A stretch of DNA of 64,000 nt from NCBI RefSeq assembly GCF_014861485.1, contig NZ_JACZHT010000001.1, positions 620,001 through 684,000 on the forward strand, in the 5' to 3' direction. This DNA is from Phaeovibrio sulfidiphilus (GTDB lineage: Bacteria; Pseudomonadota; Alphaproteobacteria; Rhodospirillales; Rhodospirillaceae). Shown here in pieces: positions 33,454 through 42,572 of this stretch. The first letter of the stretch is position 1; every line of letters begins with the position of its first letter. Made by a program: the position numbers and the translations under genes. The notes under the pieces are model-generated. The model worked only from the letters and a program-made list of their open reading frames with translations. It had not been told where the DNA came from and searched no databases.

Positions 33454-34815
33454 ATGGCGCTTTCCAAGCACGACCCGCTCACTCGCGACGACCTCATCGG
33501 ATGGCTCGAGTCCGGCTGCCGCCCCCGGGAGCAGTGGCGCATCGGAGCGGAGCACGAAAAGTTCGTTTTCCGGACCGATGATTTCCGCCCCCCCGCCTAC
33601 GAGGGCGAGCGCGGCATCGGCGCCCTCCTGCGCCAGATCATGGAGCGTGACCCGTCCTGGACCGGGGTCTACGAGGGGGATGCCCTCATCGCCCTGAGCG
33701 GCGGGCCGAAAGGCTCCATCACCCTGGAGCCCGGCGGACAGCTGGAGCTCTCGGGCGCGGTCCTGGGCTCGGTGCACGAGACCTGTAAGGAAACCACGGA
33801 CCACCACAAGGCCATGAAAGCGGTGGCCCAGGATCTGGACCTCGCCTTCCTCGGTCTGGGGTTCAATCCGAAATGGCACCGCGAGGACTTCCACTGGATG
33901 CCCAAGGGCCGCTACCGGATCATGCGCTCCTACATGCCCAAGGTGGGCAGCCTGGGCTTGGACATGATGCTGCGGACCTGCACCGTGCAGGCCAATCTGG
34001 ACTTCTCGTCCGAGGCGGACATGGTCAAGAAGTTCCGGGTGTCTCTGGCGCTCCAGCCGGTGGCGACGGCCCTGTTTGCCTCCAGCCCCTTCCGGGAGGG
34101 CAAGCCCTCGGGCTACCTGTCCACCCGGGCCCACATCTGGACCGACACGGACCGGGCGCGCACCGGCCTGCTGCCCTTCGTCTTCGAGGACGGCATGGGC
34201 TTCGAGCGCTACGCCGACTACCTGCTGGACGTGCCCATGTATTTCGTCCACCGGGGTGACACCTACATTGATGCCTCGGGCCAGTCGTTCCGGGACTTCA
34301 TGAACGGGCGCCTCGAGGCCCTCCCCGGAGAGCTCCCGGTCCTGTCCGACTGGGAGGACCACAGCTCGGTCGCCTTCCCCGAGGTGCGCCTGAAGCGCTA
34401 CCTGGAAATGCGCGGCGCCGACGCGGGCCGCTGGCAGGATCTGTGCGCCCTGCCCGCCCTGTGGATCGGCCTGCTGTACGACACCACCGCCCTCGACGCC
34501 GCCTGGGACCTGGTCAGGGACTGGACCCTGGAGGAGCGCGCGGCTCTCTACGCGGCGGTGCCCACCACCGGCCTTCGGACCCCGTTCCGGGATGGAACCG
34601 TCCGGGACCTGGCCCTGAAGGTTCTCGAGATCGCGGCGGCCGGACTGAAGGCCCGCGCCATCACCAACGAGCGCGGCCAGGACGAGTCCATGTTCCTGGA
34701 CGCCCTGTGGATGCACGCGGAGGAAGGGAAGTCTCAGGCCGACCGGCTGCTTGAGTTCTACCACCAGCGCTGGAACGACAGCGTTGATCCCATCTTCGCG
34801 GAATGCATGTACTAG
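33454..34815 (+). CDS. gshA: Glutamate-cysteine ligase, plant/proteobacterial (GCS2) type
   Basis: This enzyme makes gamma-glutamylcysteine from Glu, Cys and ATP, the first step of glutathione synthesis. The ~453-residue protein shows PREQWRIGAEHEKFVFR, GDALIALSGGPKGSITLEPGGQLELSGA (ATP/Mg2+ site), HWMPKGRYRIMRSYM and TCTVQANLDFSSEADMVKKFRVSLALQPVATALFASSPF. These place it in class 2 (plant-like) rather than E. coli GshA. I chose ATG 33454; GTG 33430 would add eight residues and neither has a strong ribosome site. Gene order rsmE-gshA is conserved in alphaproteobacteria. Confidence 0.95.
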   Translation: MALSKHDPLTRDDLIGWLESGCRPREQWRIGAEHEKFVFRTDDFRPPAYEGERGIGALLRQIMERDPSWTGVYEGDALIALSGGPKGSITLEPGGQLELSGAVLGSVHETCKETTDHHKAMKAVAQDLDLAFLGLGFNPKWHREDFHWMPKGRYRIMRSYMPKVGSLGLDMMLRTCTVQANLDFSSEADMVKKFRVSLALQPVATALFASSPFREGKPSGYLSTRAHIWTDTDRARTGLLPFVFEDGMGFERYADYLLDVPMYFVHRGDTYIDASGQSFRDFMNGRLEALPGELPVLSDWEDHSSVAFPEVRLKRYLEMRGADAGRWQDLCALPALWIGLLYDTTALDAAWDLVRDWTLEERAALYAAVPTTGLRTPFRDGTVRDLALKVLEIAAAGLKARAITNERGQDESMFLDALWMHAEEGKSQADRLLEFYHQRWNDSVDPIFAECMY

Positions 34816-34826
34816 GGAGCGGAGCC

Positions 34827-35486
34827 ATGGAGCTTCTTGCGAGCCTTGATCCCGTCAAGGTCGGGAAGTTCCTGATCTCGGCTGTGGCGCTGACCCTGGC
34901 CCCGGGACCGGACAACCTGATGGTCCTCGGGCTGGGGCTGGCCCGGGGGCGGCTGGAGGGCATCCTGTTCGGTGCCGGCTGTGCCCTCGGGACGCTGGTC
35001 CACACGCTTCTGGCCACCCTGGGCATCAGCGCCCTGATCGTGGCCTCCCCCGCCGCCTTCACCGGCCTGAAAATCGCCGGGGCCGCCTACCTGGCCTGGC
35101 TGGGGATCCAGGTGCTCCGCCATGCCCGGGATCCGGCCCGCGGACGCACCAACGGCGTCCCCGTCCGGCGACTGGGCGTGTTCCTCAAGGGGATGGGGGC
35201 CGCGGCCGTCAATCCCAAGCTGGTTGTGTTTTTCCTCGCCTTCCTGCCCCAGTTCATTGTCCCGGCGCACGGGGAGGTCTGGTTCCAGACGCTGGTGCTG
35301 GGGGTTCTGTTCGGGCTCCAGGGCGGGCTGGTCCTGGCCCTGATCGGCTATTTCGCCGGCACCCTGGGCCGCCGGATGGCCAGTGACCCGCGCCTTGTCG
35401 TGGGACTTAACGTGCTGGCCGGTCTTGTCTTTCTGACCCTGGCCCTGAATCTCGCCGTGGACCTTGTTTTTTTAGCCATTGCGTAA
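34827..35486 (+). CDS. LysE/RhtB-family amino-acid exporter
   Basis: The 219-residue inner-membrane protein has about six hydrophobic segments and the family motif near the N-terminus (ALTLAPGPDNLMVLGLGLARGRLEGILFGAGCALG). GAAAVNPKLVVFFLAFLPQFI is the second conserved block. These transporters export amino acids such as Lys, Arg, Thr or homoserine lactones; the substrate is not predictable. GGGAGCGGAG lies before ATG 34827, 11 bases after gshA, so it is likely co-transcribed with gshA. Confidence 0.9.
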   Translation: MELLASLDPVKVGKFLISAVALTLAPGPDNLMVLGLGLARGRLEGILFGAGCALGTLVHTLLATLGISALIVASPAAFTGLKIAGAAYLAWLGIQVLRHARDPARGRTNGVPVRRLGVFLKGMGAAAVNPKLVVFFLAFLPQFIVPAHGEVWFQTLVLGVLFGLQGGLVLALIGYFAGTLGRRMASDPRLVVGLNVLAGLVFLTLALNLAVDLVFLAIA

Positions 35487-35514
35487 CACCGGGGCGGCTT
35501 ATACGCTTTCCCTT

Positions 35515-35560
35515 CTCCGGAGCCGGGCGCTTCCGACCCGGGTTCCTTCCCCCTTTTTTT
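35515..35560 (+). terminator. Weak intrinsic terminator after the LysE-type gene
   Basis: CCGGG and CCCGG (near 35523-35527 and 35537-35541) can form a short stem. A pyrimidine stretch ending in seven T follows near 35554-35560, twenty bases before the next gene. The short stem and the spacing make this uncertain. Confidence 0.35.
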
Positions 35561-35579
35561 GTGATCATGCCGCGCGACG

Positions 35580-37187
35580 ATGGACGCACTTCTGGATATC
35601 GGCTTTCTCTCCGCCCTGGGCCAGGTTTTTCACCAGGCCTTTTCCGAGCCCCGAGTTCTTGCCGGGCTCCTGACCCTGATCGGGCTTGAGATCGTCCTCG
35701 GGGTCGACAACCTCATTTTCATCGCCATCCTGACCGAGAGCCTGCCTCCGGCCCAGCGGGACCGGGCCCGGATCGTGGGCCTGAGCCTGGCGCTGTTCAT
35801 GCGCCTTGCCCTGCTGGCGGGTATCGCCTGGATGGTGGGCCTGACCCAGGAAATCTTTGCCATCGGGCCCATCAGCCTGTCCTGGCGCGACATCATCCTG
35901 ATCGGGGGCGGCTGCTTCCTGCTGTTCAAGGCCACCACCGAGATCCACGAGCGGATCGAGGGCGTCTCCCACACCAAGAAGCGCCTTGTGCGGGCCAGCT
36001 TCTTCGCGGTGATCGCCCAGATCCTGGTGCTGGATGCGGTGTTCTCGCTGGATTCCATCATCACCGCTGTGGGCATCGTGCGGGAGCTCTGGGTGATGAT
36101 GACCGCCGTCGTGGTGGCCATGATCGTCATGATCGTGGGCTCGGGCCCCCTGACCCGATTTGTGGGGCGTCACCCCACGGTCATCATGCTGTGCCTGTCC
36201 TTCCTTCTGATGATCGGCCTGTCCCTGATCACCGAGGGGCTGGGAGCCGACATCCCCAAGGGCTACCTGTATGGCGCCATGGCGTTCTCGATCCTGGTGG
36301 AGTTCTTCAACCAGGTGCGCGAGCGCAACATCCGCAAGCACGCCGAGAAGGTTCCCCTGCGCGAGCGGGCCGCCGACACAGTGATCCGCCTGCTTGGCGG
36401 GCGGACCGTGTCCGAGGGTGGCGTCCTCGCGGATCCGACCCCGGCGCCGGGTGAGGAGCCCCTGCCCTTCGGCGAGACCGAACGGGAGATGGTCGCGGGC
36501 GTCCTGCGGCTGGGTGGCCGCACGGTGCGCTCCATCATGACGCCGCGCGGCGAGATCGCCTGGCTCGACATCGCTGCGGACAACGAGGCCATCCGCTCGG
36601 TGGTCGCCCGGCACGGCCATGCGCGCTACCTGGTCTGTGACGGGCGCCTCGAGGAGGTCCGCGGCGTGGTCCTGGTCCGCGACCTGTTCGGCGATCTTGT
36701 GGCAGGCGGACAGATCGACCTGAAGGCCCGCATGCATCCGCCCCTGGTGGTGCCCGAGACCCTTCCGGTCACCAGCCTGATCGAGACCCTGAAGACCACC
36801 CCGACCCGGCTTGCCATCATCTCGGACGACTTCGGGGACATCCACGGCATCGTCACCCCCACCGACGTCCTGGCGGAAATCTCCCGGGACCTGGTGGAGG
36901 ACGAGGACGCGGTCGCCCGCCCCGAGCGCCTGGCCAACGGAAGCCTGCGTTTCCGCGGAGCCATGCCCATCGACGAGGTGGCCTCCATTCTGGAGCGGCG
37001 GGACATGGTGGGCGCCGGGCGCTACTCGACCCTGGCCGGGTTCGTCCTGTGGCACATCGGATCGGTTCCGGCCCAGGGTCATGCCTTCGACTGGCAGGGC
37101 TATCACTTCGTGTGCTCGAAGGTGGAGGGAAACCGGATCCAGACCATCGACATCACCGGATCCCCGGACCGGGGCCGTCCGGCCTGA
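35580..37187 (+). CDS. TerC-family membrane protein with CBS pair and CorC/HlyC domain
   Basis: Residues 1-240 form a TerC domain: GLEIVLGVDNLIFIAILTESLPPAQRDRARIVGLSLALFMRL has the Asp-rich VLGVDN motif, and DAVFSLDSIITAVGIV the second. Two CBS motifs follow (about 320-440: RSIMTPRGEIAWLDIAADNEAIRSVVARHGHARYLV and RLAIISDDFGDIHGIVTPTDVL). A CorC/HlyC-type C-terminal domain ends the protein (about 455-530: GRYSTLAGFVLWHIGSVPAQGHAFDWQGYHFVC). This layout is that of E. coli YegH/YoaE. TerC proteins are linked to Mn2+ export or tellurite stress. The role here is open. Confidence 0.92.
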   Translation: MDALLDIGFLSALGQVFHQAFSEPRVLAGLLTLIGLEIVLGVDNLIFIAILTESLPPAQRDRARIVGLSLALFMRLALLAGIAWMVGLTQEIFAIGPISLSWRDIILIGGGCFLLFKATTEIHERIEGVSHTKKRLVRASFFAVIAQILVLDAVFSLDSIITAVGIVRELWVMMTAVVVAMIVMIVGSGPLTRFVGRHPTVIMLCLSFLLMIGLSLITEGLGADIPKGYLYGAMAFSILVEFFNQVRERNIRKHAEKVPLRERAADTVIRLLGGRTVSEGGVLADPTPAPGEEPLPFGETEREMVAGVLRLGGRTVRSIMTPRGEIAWLDIAADNEAIRSVVARHGHARYLVCDGRLEEVRGVVLVRDLFGDLVAGGQIDLKARMHPPLVVPETLPVTSLIETLKTTPTRLAIISDDFGDIHGIVTPTDVLAEISRDLVEDEDAVARPERLANGSLRFRGAMPIDEVASILERRDMVGAGRYSTLAGFVLWHIGSVPAQGHAFDWQGYHFVCSKVEGNRIQTIDITGSPDRGRPA

Positions 37188-37397
37188 GGGCAGGCGGCAC
37201 CCCGGCCGGGGCGCCGGAAGCGCCCTCCGACAGCCGACGGGGGCGGCCCACAGCGGACCGTCCCCCACCGCCCGCACCAACAACAACCCCAGAGTGTTTT
37301 ATAGGCCCGGAACGGCACCGGCCTCGCGCCCGCGGGTTGAGTAGGGTGCTCGACCCCCGCGGGTGACAAACACGTAATGCCCTGCGAAGAAACAGCG

Positions 37398-37427
37398 TTG
37401 TGCTTCTTAAATTGGCATGACTATAAT
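37398..37427 (+). promoter_or_regulatory. Promoter of the OB-fold periplasmic protein gene
   Basis: TTGTGC (37398-37403) and a perfect TATAAT (37422-37427) are 18 bases apart in an AT-rich pocket, about 43 bases before the start codon predicted from the transcription start. Confidence 0.65.
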
Positions 37428-37476
37428 CCAACTGTCCCCAGCCCCAGCCACCTTAACCCAACTGAGGATTGTTGCC

Positions 37477-37863
37477 ATGACGCACACTGTTGCACGCCGT
37501 ACACGTCCGCTTGCCGTTCTCGCTCTCGGGGCGGCTCTTGCTCTCCCCGCGGTGGGCGCCCACGCCCAGAACCCCGCCGATGACCTGCCCATCCCCACCC
37601 CGGCCCTGACCACGGTCAAGGGAACCGCGGACATGCGCGACGACACCCCCGTCACCCTTCGCGGCTACCTCGTCAAGGCCCTGGGCGACGAGAAGTACAC
37701 CTTCAAGGATGACACCGGCACCATCGTCGTCGAGATCGATGACGACAAGTGGCAGGGGATGACCTTCAACCCCAATGAGATGGTCGAGCTGGACGGTGAG
37801 ATCGACCGCGGCATGATGAAGATGAAGGTCGACGTGGATGTGATCCGCAAGGCCCAGCCCTGA
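37477..37863 (+). CDS. YgiW/YdeI-family (BOF) periplasmic OB-fold protein
   Basis: The 128-residue protein has a signal peptide (RRTRPLAVLALGAALALPAVGAHA, cleaved about residue 30) and one BOF domain: TVKGTADMRDDTPVTLRGYLVKALGDEKYTFKDDTGTIVVEIDDDKWQGMTFNPNEMVELDGEID. E. coli YgiW and YdeI of this family are stress-related (peroxide, cadmium, cationic peptides). ATG 37477 has GAGGATTG upstream; ATG 37417 would put 20 extra residues before the signal. It has its own promoter and terminator-like hairpin, so it is a single-gene unit. Confidence 0.88.
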   Translation: MTHTVARRTRPLAVLALGAALALPAVGAHAQNPADDLPIPTPALTTVKGTADMRDDTPVTLRGYLVKALGDEKYTFKDDTGTIVVEIDDDKWQGMTFNPNEMVELDGEIDRGMMKMKVDVDVIRKAQP

Positions 37864-37870
37864 TCGTTAA

Positions 37871-37901
37871 CCGCCCGCGGACACCCAGGGTCTGCGGGCG
37901 G
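37871..37901 (+). terminator. Hairpin after the OB-fold protein gene, no U-tract
   Basis: CCGCCCGC (37871-37878) pairs with GCGGGCGG (37894-37901) seven bases after the stop. A CCC/GGG pair inside extends it. No T-run follows (CCCCTCTGGG). Confidence 0.5.
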
Positions 37902-39021
37902 CCCCTCTGGGCCGGAGAGAAGACCACCGGGTCACCCGAACGCAAAGGTCCAGCTTTCCCGGACACCATGCCTCCGGCTCAGCCGGACGCCAACGTCCGG
38001 CCCTCCTGCGCACCATCCTTCCGACTCCCCGACACCGGACATACAGCCGTCCCCGGCTCACTGCCTCTGCCCCCCCGGACGGCCAGCGCCCCACCTTCCC
38101 CCATGCCACGCCTGTGGCTCTCCAGGGGCGCGCAACGTCCAGCCCTCCTGCGCACCATCCTTCTGGCTCCCGGACAGACAGCCGCCAGCTTTCCCGAACG
38201 CAGAACACCGGCTCCCCCGAACCCAAGGCGGGCACCCTCTCCCGACGCCGGACCACCGGCGCGCCGGCCTCCAGCGCGTGTCATTGACCGGCGTCCCGGA
38301 ACCACCCGTCCCGCCGTGTGAACACCCCCCAAACGCACATCCGCGCCCACAGCGACTCCGGCCGGGTGCCCGCGCTGCCTCCGCCCCCCACCAGCGTCTT
38401 GGCCGCCCCAGGCATCCCCCCTGCCTCGGCCCCAGCGCCTGCTCACAGCCGGACACACCCGCCTCCCCAAACTGCCCGGCACACAAGAGGCCCCGCATAA
38501 CGGACCCGCATGCCAAGGCTGGCCATAAAGGCCGCAACCGTATACCCCATCCTGTCCAGCCTCCATCGGATGGAGAGCGGCTCTCCCGTAGCACCGCCAG
38601 GCGGCCAATCTGCGCCCGCAGGGCATACGGCCCCCTGCCTCGGCCCCAGCGCCATCAGGATCCACGCCCACTGACCCGTGCGCCTGCCTTCCGGTTGCGT
38701 CTTCCCACGCCACCACCCGGAACCACCGTGCGAAGGCGCGCTGTAGGGAGCCCGGGCTGGCCCGGCGCGGGTACCGTCTCCCGGCCTTTTGCCGAGCGAC
38801 CTCTTTTGCTATGCTTTTTTGTAGAACGACTCGGAGCGTGGCGCCACACGGGCCCGTGTGGGCGGCCCTGCCTGTCCATACGGCCGGTTCGGGCGCGGAG
38901 CGGGACAACGCCGCGCCCTGCAAACAAAGCCCAACACGTCCCGGCGGATCCCTCCGGCCCCGGCCGGGGCCGTTTTTCGCGCCGGTCCACACGCGCCTGT
39001 CCACGATGGAGCACCCGGTCC
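37902..39021. repeat. Long GC-rich spacer with degenerate repeats (1.1 kb)
   Basis: No supported gene before 39022. A ~47-bp unit containing CCTCCTGCGCACCATCCTTC occurs at about 37989 and 38131 (142-base spacing) with about six differences. The 23-base word at 38417-38439 recurs exactly at 38631-38653. Words such as CAGCTTTCCC(G)GAACGC recur nearby. The last 250 bases (38800-39021) include a T-rich spot (ATGCTTTTTTGTAG) that could hold the promoter for the next gene. Open frames here are compositional. Confidence 0.65.
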
Positions 39022-40713
39022 ATGACCACCCCCGTCCCTCCGCCCTCCAGTCCCCTCCCGACCCTGCCCGGAGGCTCGGGAACGAGCATGGTGGCCTCCA
39101 TCCCCTCGCCGCCCCCGGCCATGACCGCCCTGAGCCCGGGAACACCCGTGGAGGCCACGGTGTCGGGCTATCCGTCACGGGGCGAAACACTTCTGCAAAC
39201 GCCGTTTGGCGAGGTCTCGCTGCGCACGGCCCAGTCCCTCCCGGCGGACCGGGCGCTGACGCTCGTCTATCTGGGAACAGGCGCCCAGGGGCAGGCCCTC
39301 GTGCGGCTGTCCTGGCCCGGTCCCGGCGTGATGGGGCCTGCAGGAAGCCTGACCGGCACGGGATCGGCCCCCACACTCACACCTGCAACGCCGGTGGTGG
39401 CCCCTGGGGGACCGTCCGCACCCGTGGGCATTCCGGCCTCTGTGGTGGGGCCGCCGGGTGGGCCGTGGGTCGGAGCCCTGCCCGCGGGCCTGACCCCGCT
39501 GCCCGTCGGAAGTCTCCTGGCGGTGCGGATTGTGGACATCGGCCCCGCCGGATCCGCCGCTCCGGGGAGCACTCCGGCAAGCGGAGCCGGAGGTCCGGCG
39601 ACCGGGGCTGCGGCGGGAATTACGCAAAGCGTAACGGCCTATAATACAATTGGAAAATTTATAAAAGCTGCACCCGGGGGGCCTGCAGGGCCCGTGTCTC
39701 CGCCCCTCCCGGACCCGTCTTCCGAGGCCACAAAACCCGGTGTTCCGCAAGACGGAACACGCGGTGCCACGACCGCAGCCGGTGCGGCGCGCGCAACGGG
39801 CCCCTCCACCCTGACCCTGCTGACCGGTTTGCAGCTTCCCGGCACCATCGTCTCGACCGGATCCGCCTCCGCGTCCCTGGTGGACACGGCACTGGGGCGC
39901 CTCGCCATCAACACGTCCCTGCCCGGGGACACCGGAACCACGATCCGCGTCCAGATCCTGTCTGCCGGCGGAACCGTGAGCGCGCCGGGCACCCTGTCCC
40001 TTCCCCTGCTGTCCGGCGGGGGCTGGCCCGCGCTCCAGGACGCCCTGGCCCTGGCCCAGGCCAGCGCCGCCCTTGGCCGGAGCGCAGACACAGGCGCCCT
40101 GCTGGATGCCATGATCCGCCCGGGCCCGGCCATGCTGGTCAATGCCCTGGGTTTCCTTGCCAGTCTGCGGGCGGGCGGAGAGCTGGGGGTTTGGCCGGGA
40201 AACCGGGCGCTTCGGGATCTGGAGCGTCTTGGGGAGAAGGGGAAGGCCGTCGCCAGCCGCCTGGGCAGTGATCTGAAGGCCATGGCCGCCGAGCCGCGGG
40301 AGGGCTCCGGCCCGCCGTCCGAATGGCGGGTGCTCACCCTGCCGTGCCTGAATGACGGGGAAATCACTCCCATCCGCCTGATCACCCGCCACACCCCCGA
40401 GCACGACGCGGGAGACGGCCACCCCGGCGCGCCGGGAGACCGCTTCCTTGTGGACGTGGCCCTGTCACGCCTGGGGCCGATCCAGCTGGACGGGTTCTTC
40501 CAGAAGGGACCGCGCCAGATGGACCTTGTGGTCCGCAGCGGCACGCCCCTGCCCCCGGTGATGCATCGGGATATCCGGGCTCTGTACAACGAGGCCCTGT
40601 CGGCCCTGGGCTTTCGCGGGTCAATCCGGTTCGAGGCCGGGCAGCCCTTCTTCGAGCCGCCGGAGCTCCCGCACCCCCCCAGTCGGCCGGACACGGGCGG
40701 CCTGGTGATCTGA
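39022..40713 (+). CDS. Pro/Gly/Thr-rich protein with a FliK-like C-terminal domain
   Basis: The 563-residue protein is low-complexity (Pro, Gly, Thr, Ala, Ser) to about residue 275. It then becomes a folded region: LLTGLQLPGTIVSTGSASASLVDTALGRLAINTSLPGDTGTTIRVQILSAG, and near the end RFLVDVALSRLGPIQLDGFFQKGPRQMDLVVRSGTPLPPVMHRDIRALYNEALSALGFRGSIRFEAG. That segment resembles the C-terminal domain of flagellar hook-length-control FliK proteins. No flagellar gene is adjacent, so the role is tentative. The start is placed at ATG 39022 (GGAG upstream, rather far), because upstream in-frame sequence is spacer-like. About 50 bases at 39618-39668 are strikingly AT-rich. Confidence 0.6.
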   Translation: MTTPVPPPSSPLPTLPGGSGTSMVASIPSPPPAMTALSPGTPVEATVSGYPSRGETLLQTPFGEVSLRTAQSLPADRALTLVYLGTGAQGQALVRLSWPGPGVMGPAGSLTGTGSAPTLTPATPVVAPGGPSAPVGIPASVVGPPGGPWVGALPAGLTPLPVGSLLAVRIVDIGPAGSAAPGSTPASGAGGPATGAAAGITQSVTAYNTIGKFIKAAPGGPAGPVSPPLPDPSSEATKPGVPQDGTRGATTAAGAARATGPSTLTLLTGLQLPGTIVSTGSASASLVDTALGRLAINTSLPGDTGTTIRVQILSAGGTVSAPGTLSLPLLSGGGWPALQDALALAQASAALGRSADTGALLDAMIRPGPAMLVNALGFLASLRAGGELGVWPGNRALRDLERLGEKGKAVASRLGSDLKAMAAEPREGSGPPSEWRVLTLPCLNDGEITPIRLITRHTPEHDAGDGHPGAPGDRFLVDVALSRLGPIQLDGFFQKGPRQMDLVVRSGTPLPPVMHRDIRALYNEALSALGFRGSIRFEAGQPFFEPPELPHPPSRPDTGGLVI

Positions 40714-41096
40714 TCCAACAGCGGCTGCGCAACCCGGTGCCTGATCGGAACGGCAGACGGGACGCACGGACAGGGCACCGGCCCCGATGCCGATGCCGCT
40801 CGGGCCCCCGCAACGCCGTGCAGGCCGCCTTCAGGGGAGCGGAGCGCAATAAGGGGGCTATCGGCCCGGCACCGGCACGGCCGCACAGCCGTAAAGGCGA
40901 CTCACAATGGCCAAGGGGCAGCGCAAGGCTATCGGCCAGGCAGAACACCGCCGCGGGCTGGGCCAGCGTTGTGCGGACCTCTGTCGCCAACAAAGGTGGG
41001 GCGCTGTGCAAGGCGGTCCACCTCGGACAGGCGCGACCACCGCGGCCCCGCCGTCAGGCCCGCATGCGACGATCCGACCTTTCCCGCCGGACCCGC
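40714..41096. other. Convergent spacer
   Basis: 383 bases between converging genes, with no supported gene. An imperfect repeat, GCGCAAT(AAGG)GGGCTATCGGCCCGGC near 40846 and GCGCAAGGCTATCGGCCAGGC near 40921, is visible. No intrinsic terminator with a U-tract was seen for either flanking gene. Confidence 0.5.
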
Positions 41097-42287
41097 CTAA
41101 AGCAGGTGGCCGCCGCGCTTCGCTTTCGTCTCGAGATAAGCCCGGTTGTGGGGATTGGGGGCGAAGGCGTGGGGAACGCGCTCCACCACGTCGACGCCGT
41201 GCGCCCGCAAAGCGTCCACCTTCAGGGGATTGTTGGTCAGCAACCGCACGGACCGGATCCCGAGCGCCCGCAGCATCACGGCAGCGGGCAGATAGAGCCG
41301 CTCGTCATCCTCGAAGCCCAGCTGCTCGTTGGCGTCCAGGGTGTCCAGGCCCTCGTCCTGAAGGCGGTAGGCCCTCAGCTTGTTCACAAGGCCGATCCCC
41401 CGCCCCTCCTGGGCAAGGTACAGGACAACGCCCGCCCCTTCCTGGTCCATGGTCCGCATGGCGCCACGAAGCTGCTGGCCGCAGTCGCAGCGCAGGGATC
41501 CCAGAAGGTCGCCGGTCAGGCACTCGGAATGCAGGCGCACCAGAACGGGCTTGTCGGTCTCCAAGGTTCCGATCACGATGGCCAGGTGCTCGAGGCCGCC
41601 ATCCGCCGGGCGGAACGCCTTGACCCGCGTGTTTTCCGCATCGAACAGCGGCACCCGGGCCTCGCCCACGCACGCCAGGGACTCCGCCTGAACCGAGGGA
41701 TGAACGGCCATGTCCTCGGCCCGGATCACCGGGAACCCGTCCTGGGACGGGTCGGCAAGAAGGCCGGGAACAACCGGAGGCTCGGCGACCACCGCCACCG
41801 TCGGAAGAAGCCGTGCAGCCTTGGCCAGACGCACTGCACCCAGAGCGGCTGAATCCGCCGCCACGCCCCGGACGTCCTCCAGGAACGGAGCCAGCGGACA
41901 CGACGGGCCGCTGCGGTACGTGGGATCCCCCAGGACGCCAAAAACGGCCTCGGGGGCGCCGGGGGCAATCTTCAGAAGAAAGGCCTCGGCGTCTTCGGTT
42001 CCCGGCGGGGCCTCAAGCCCCAGAGCCCGGAAACGGCGGCCGCTCATGGCAATGGCCCAGCCCCGGGACGATCCGCCGTCCGCGGCCAGAGGCGCAAAGA
42101 ACTCCACCGAAACCGCCCAAAGGACGTCGTCGGGCGCCTGCCCCTGGATCCGGATCGGAAGACCGGTGCGAACCTGGGCAATGCCCCGGCCCACCCGTGC
42201 GAGAAGAGCGTGCCCCTCGGGGGACAGGGTCAGGCCGTCCTCCTGAAAATAAACAGATAGCATCGGAGTGTTCACAAGCGTCCCCAT
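41097..42287 (-). CDS. ribA: GTP cyclohydrolase II with N-terminal extension
   Basis: GTP cyclohydrolase II opens GTP to the first riboflavin intermediate. The C-terminal ~200 residues carry VLVRLHSECLTGDLLGSLRCDCGQQL with the Zn ligands Cys-x10-Cys-x-Cys, then YLAQEGRGIGLVNKLRAYRLQD and RSVRLLTNNPLKVDALRAHGV. The first ~190 residues are an extra domain seen in alphaproteobacterial RibA of ~370-400 residues. It is not a DHBP synthase domain, as the acidic catalytic motif is absent. The gene is divergent from the winged-helix regulator. No FMN riboswitch pattern is seen upstream. Confidence 0.92.
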   Translation of the reverse strand: MGTLVNTPMLSVYFQEDGLTLSPEGHALLARVGRGIAQVRTGLPIRIQGQAPDDVLWAVSVEFFAPLAADGGSSRGWAIAMSGRRFRALGLEAPPGTEDAEAFLLKIAPGAPEAVFGVLGDPTYRSGPSCPLAPFLEDVRGVAADSAALGAVRLAKAARLLPTVAVVAEPPVVPGLLADPSQDGFPVIRAEDMAVHPSVQAESLACVGEARVPLFDAENTRVKAFRPADGGLEHLAIVIGTLETDKPVLVRLHSECLTGDLLGSLRCDCGQQLRGAMRTMDQEGAGVVLYLAQEGRGIGLVNKLRAYRLQDEGLDTLDANEQLGFEDDERLYLPAAVMLRALGIRSVRLLTNNPLKVDALRAHGVDVVERVPHAFAPNPHNRAYLETKAKRGGHLL

Positions 42288-42572
42288 CGGGTCAGTTTGG
42301 AGGGGCTGGGCAGCACCACCGCGCGGTGCCGGTCCGGCGCTCCCTATTTAGGCCGAAAACGCCGGAAATTGAAGACGGAAACCCCTCCCCGGCGATCTTT
42401 CCCGCAGGACACACGCGCCCGACACAGTCAGGGGCGCGGGAAACGGGCCGGGAGACGCTCGTCTGTTCATGACGAATTCTCCACGTAGGAACAAGATATA
42501 CGATTTAATGCGGACAGGACCACATACATGTAGTAAAAATGAGCATCATCCCTGTCGGGAAAGGATCGTGCC

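Noticed and set aside
38278-39021. N-terminal extension of the FliK-like gene by 248 codons
   Set aside because: The extra part is spacer-like Pro/Arg-rich sequence containing the degenerate repeats; ATG 39022 gives a more sensible start.
40907-41623. Plus-strand frame starting MAKGQRKAIGQ after the FliK-like gene
   Set aside because: It runs antisense through ribA, is Arg/Pro/Ala-rich and matches no FlhB-like or other partner expected there.
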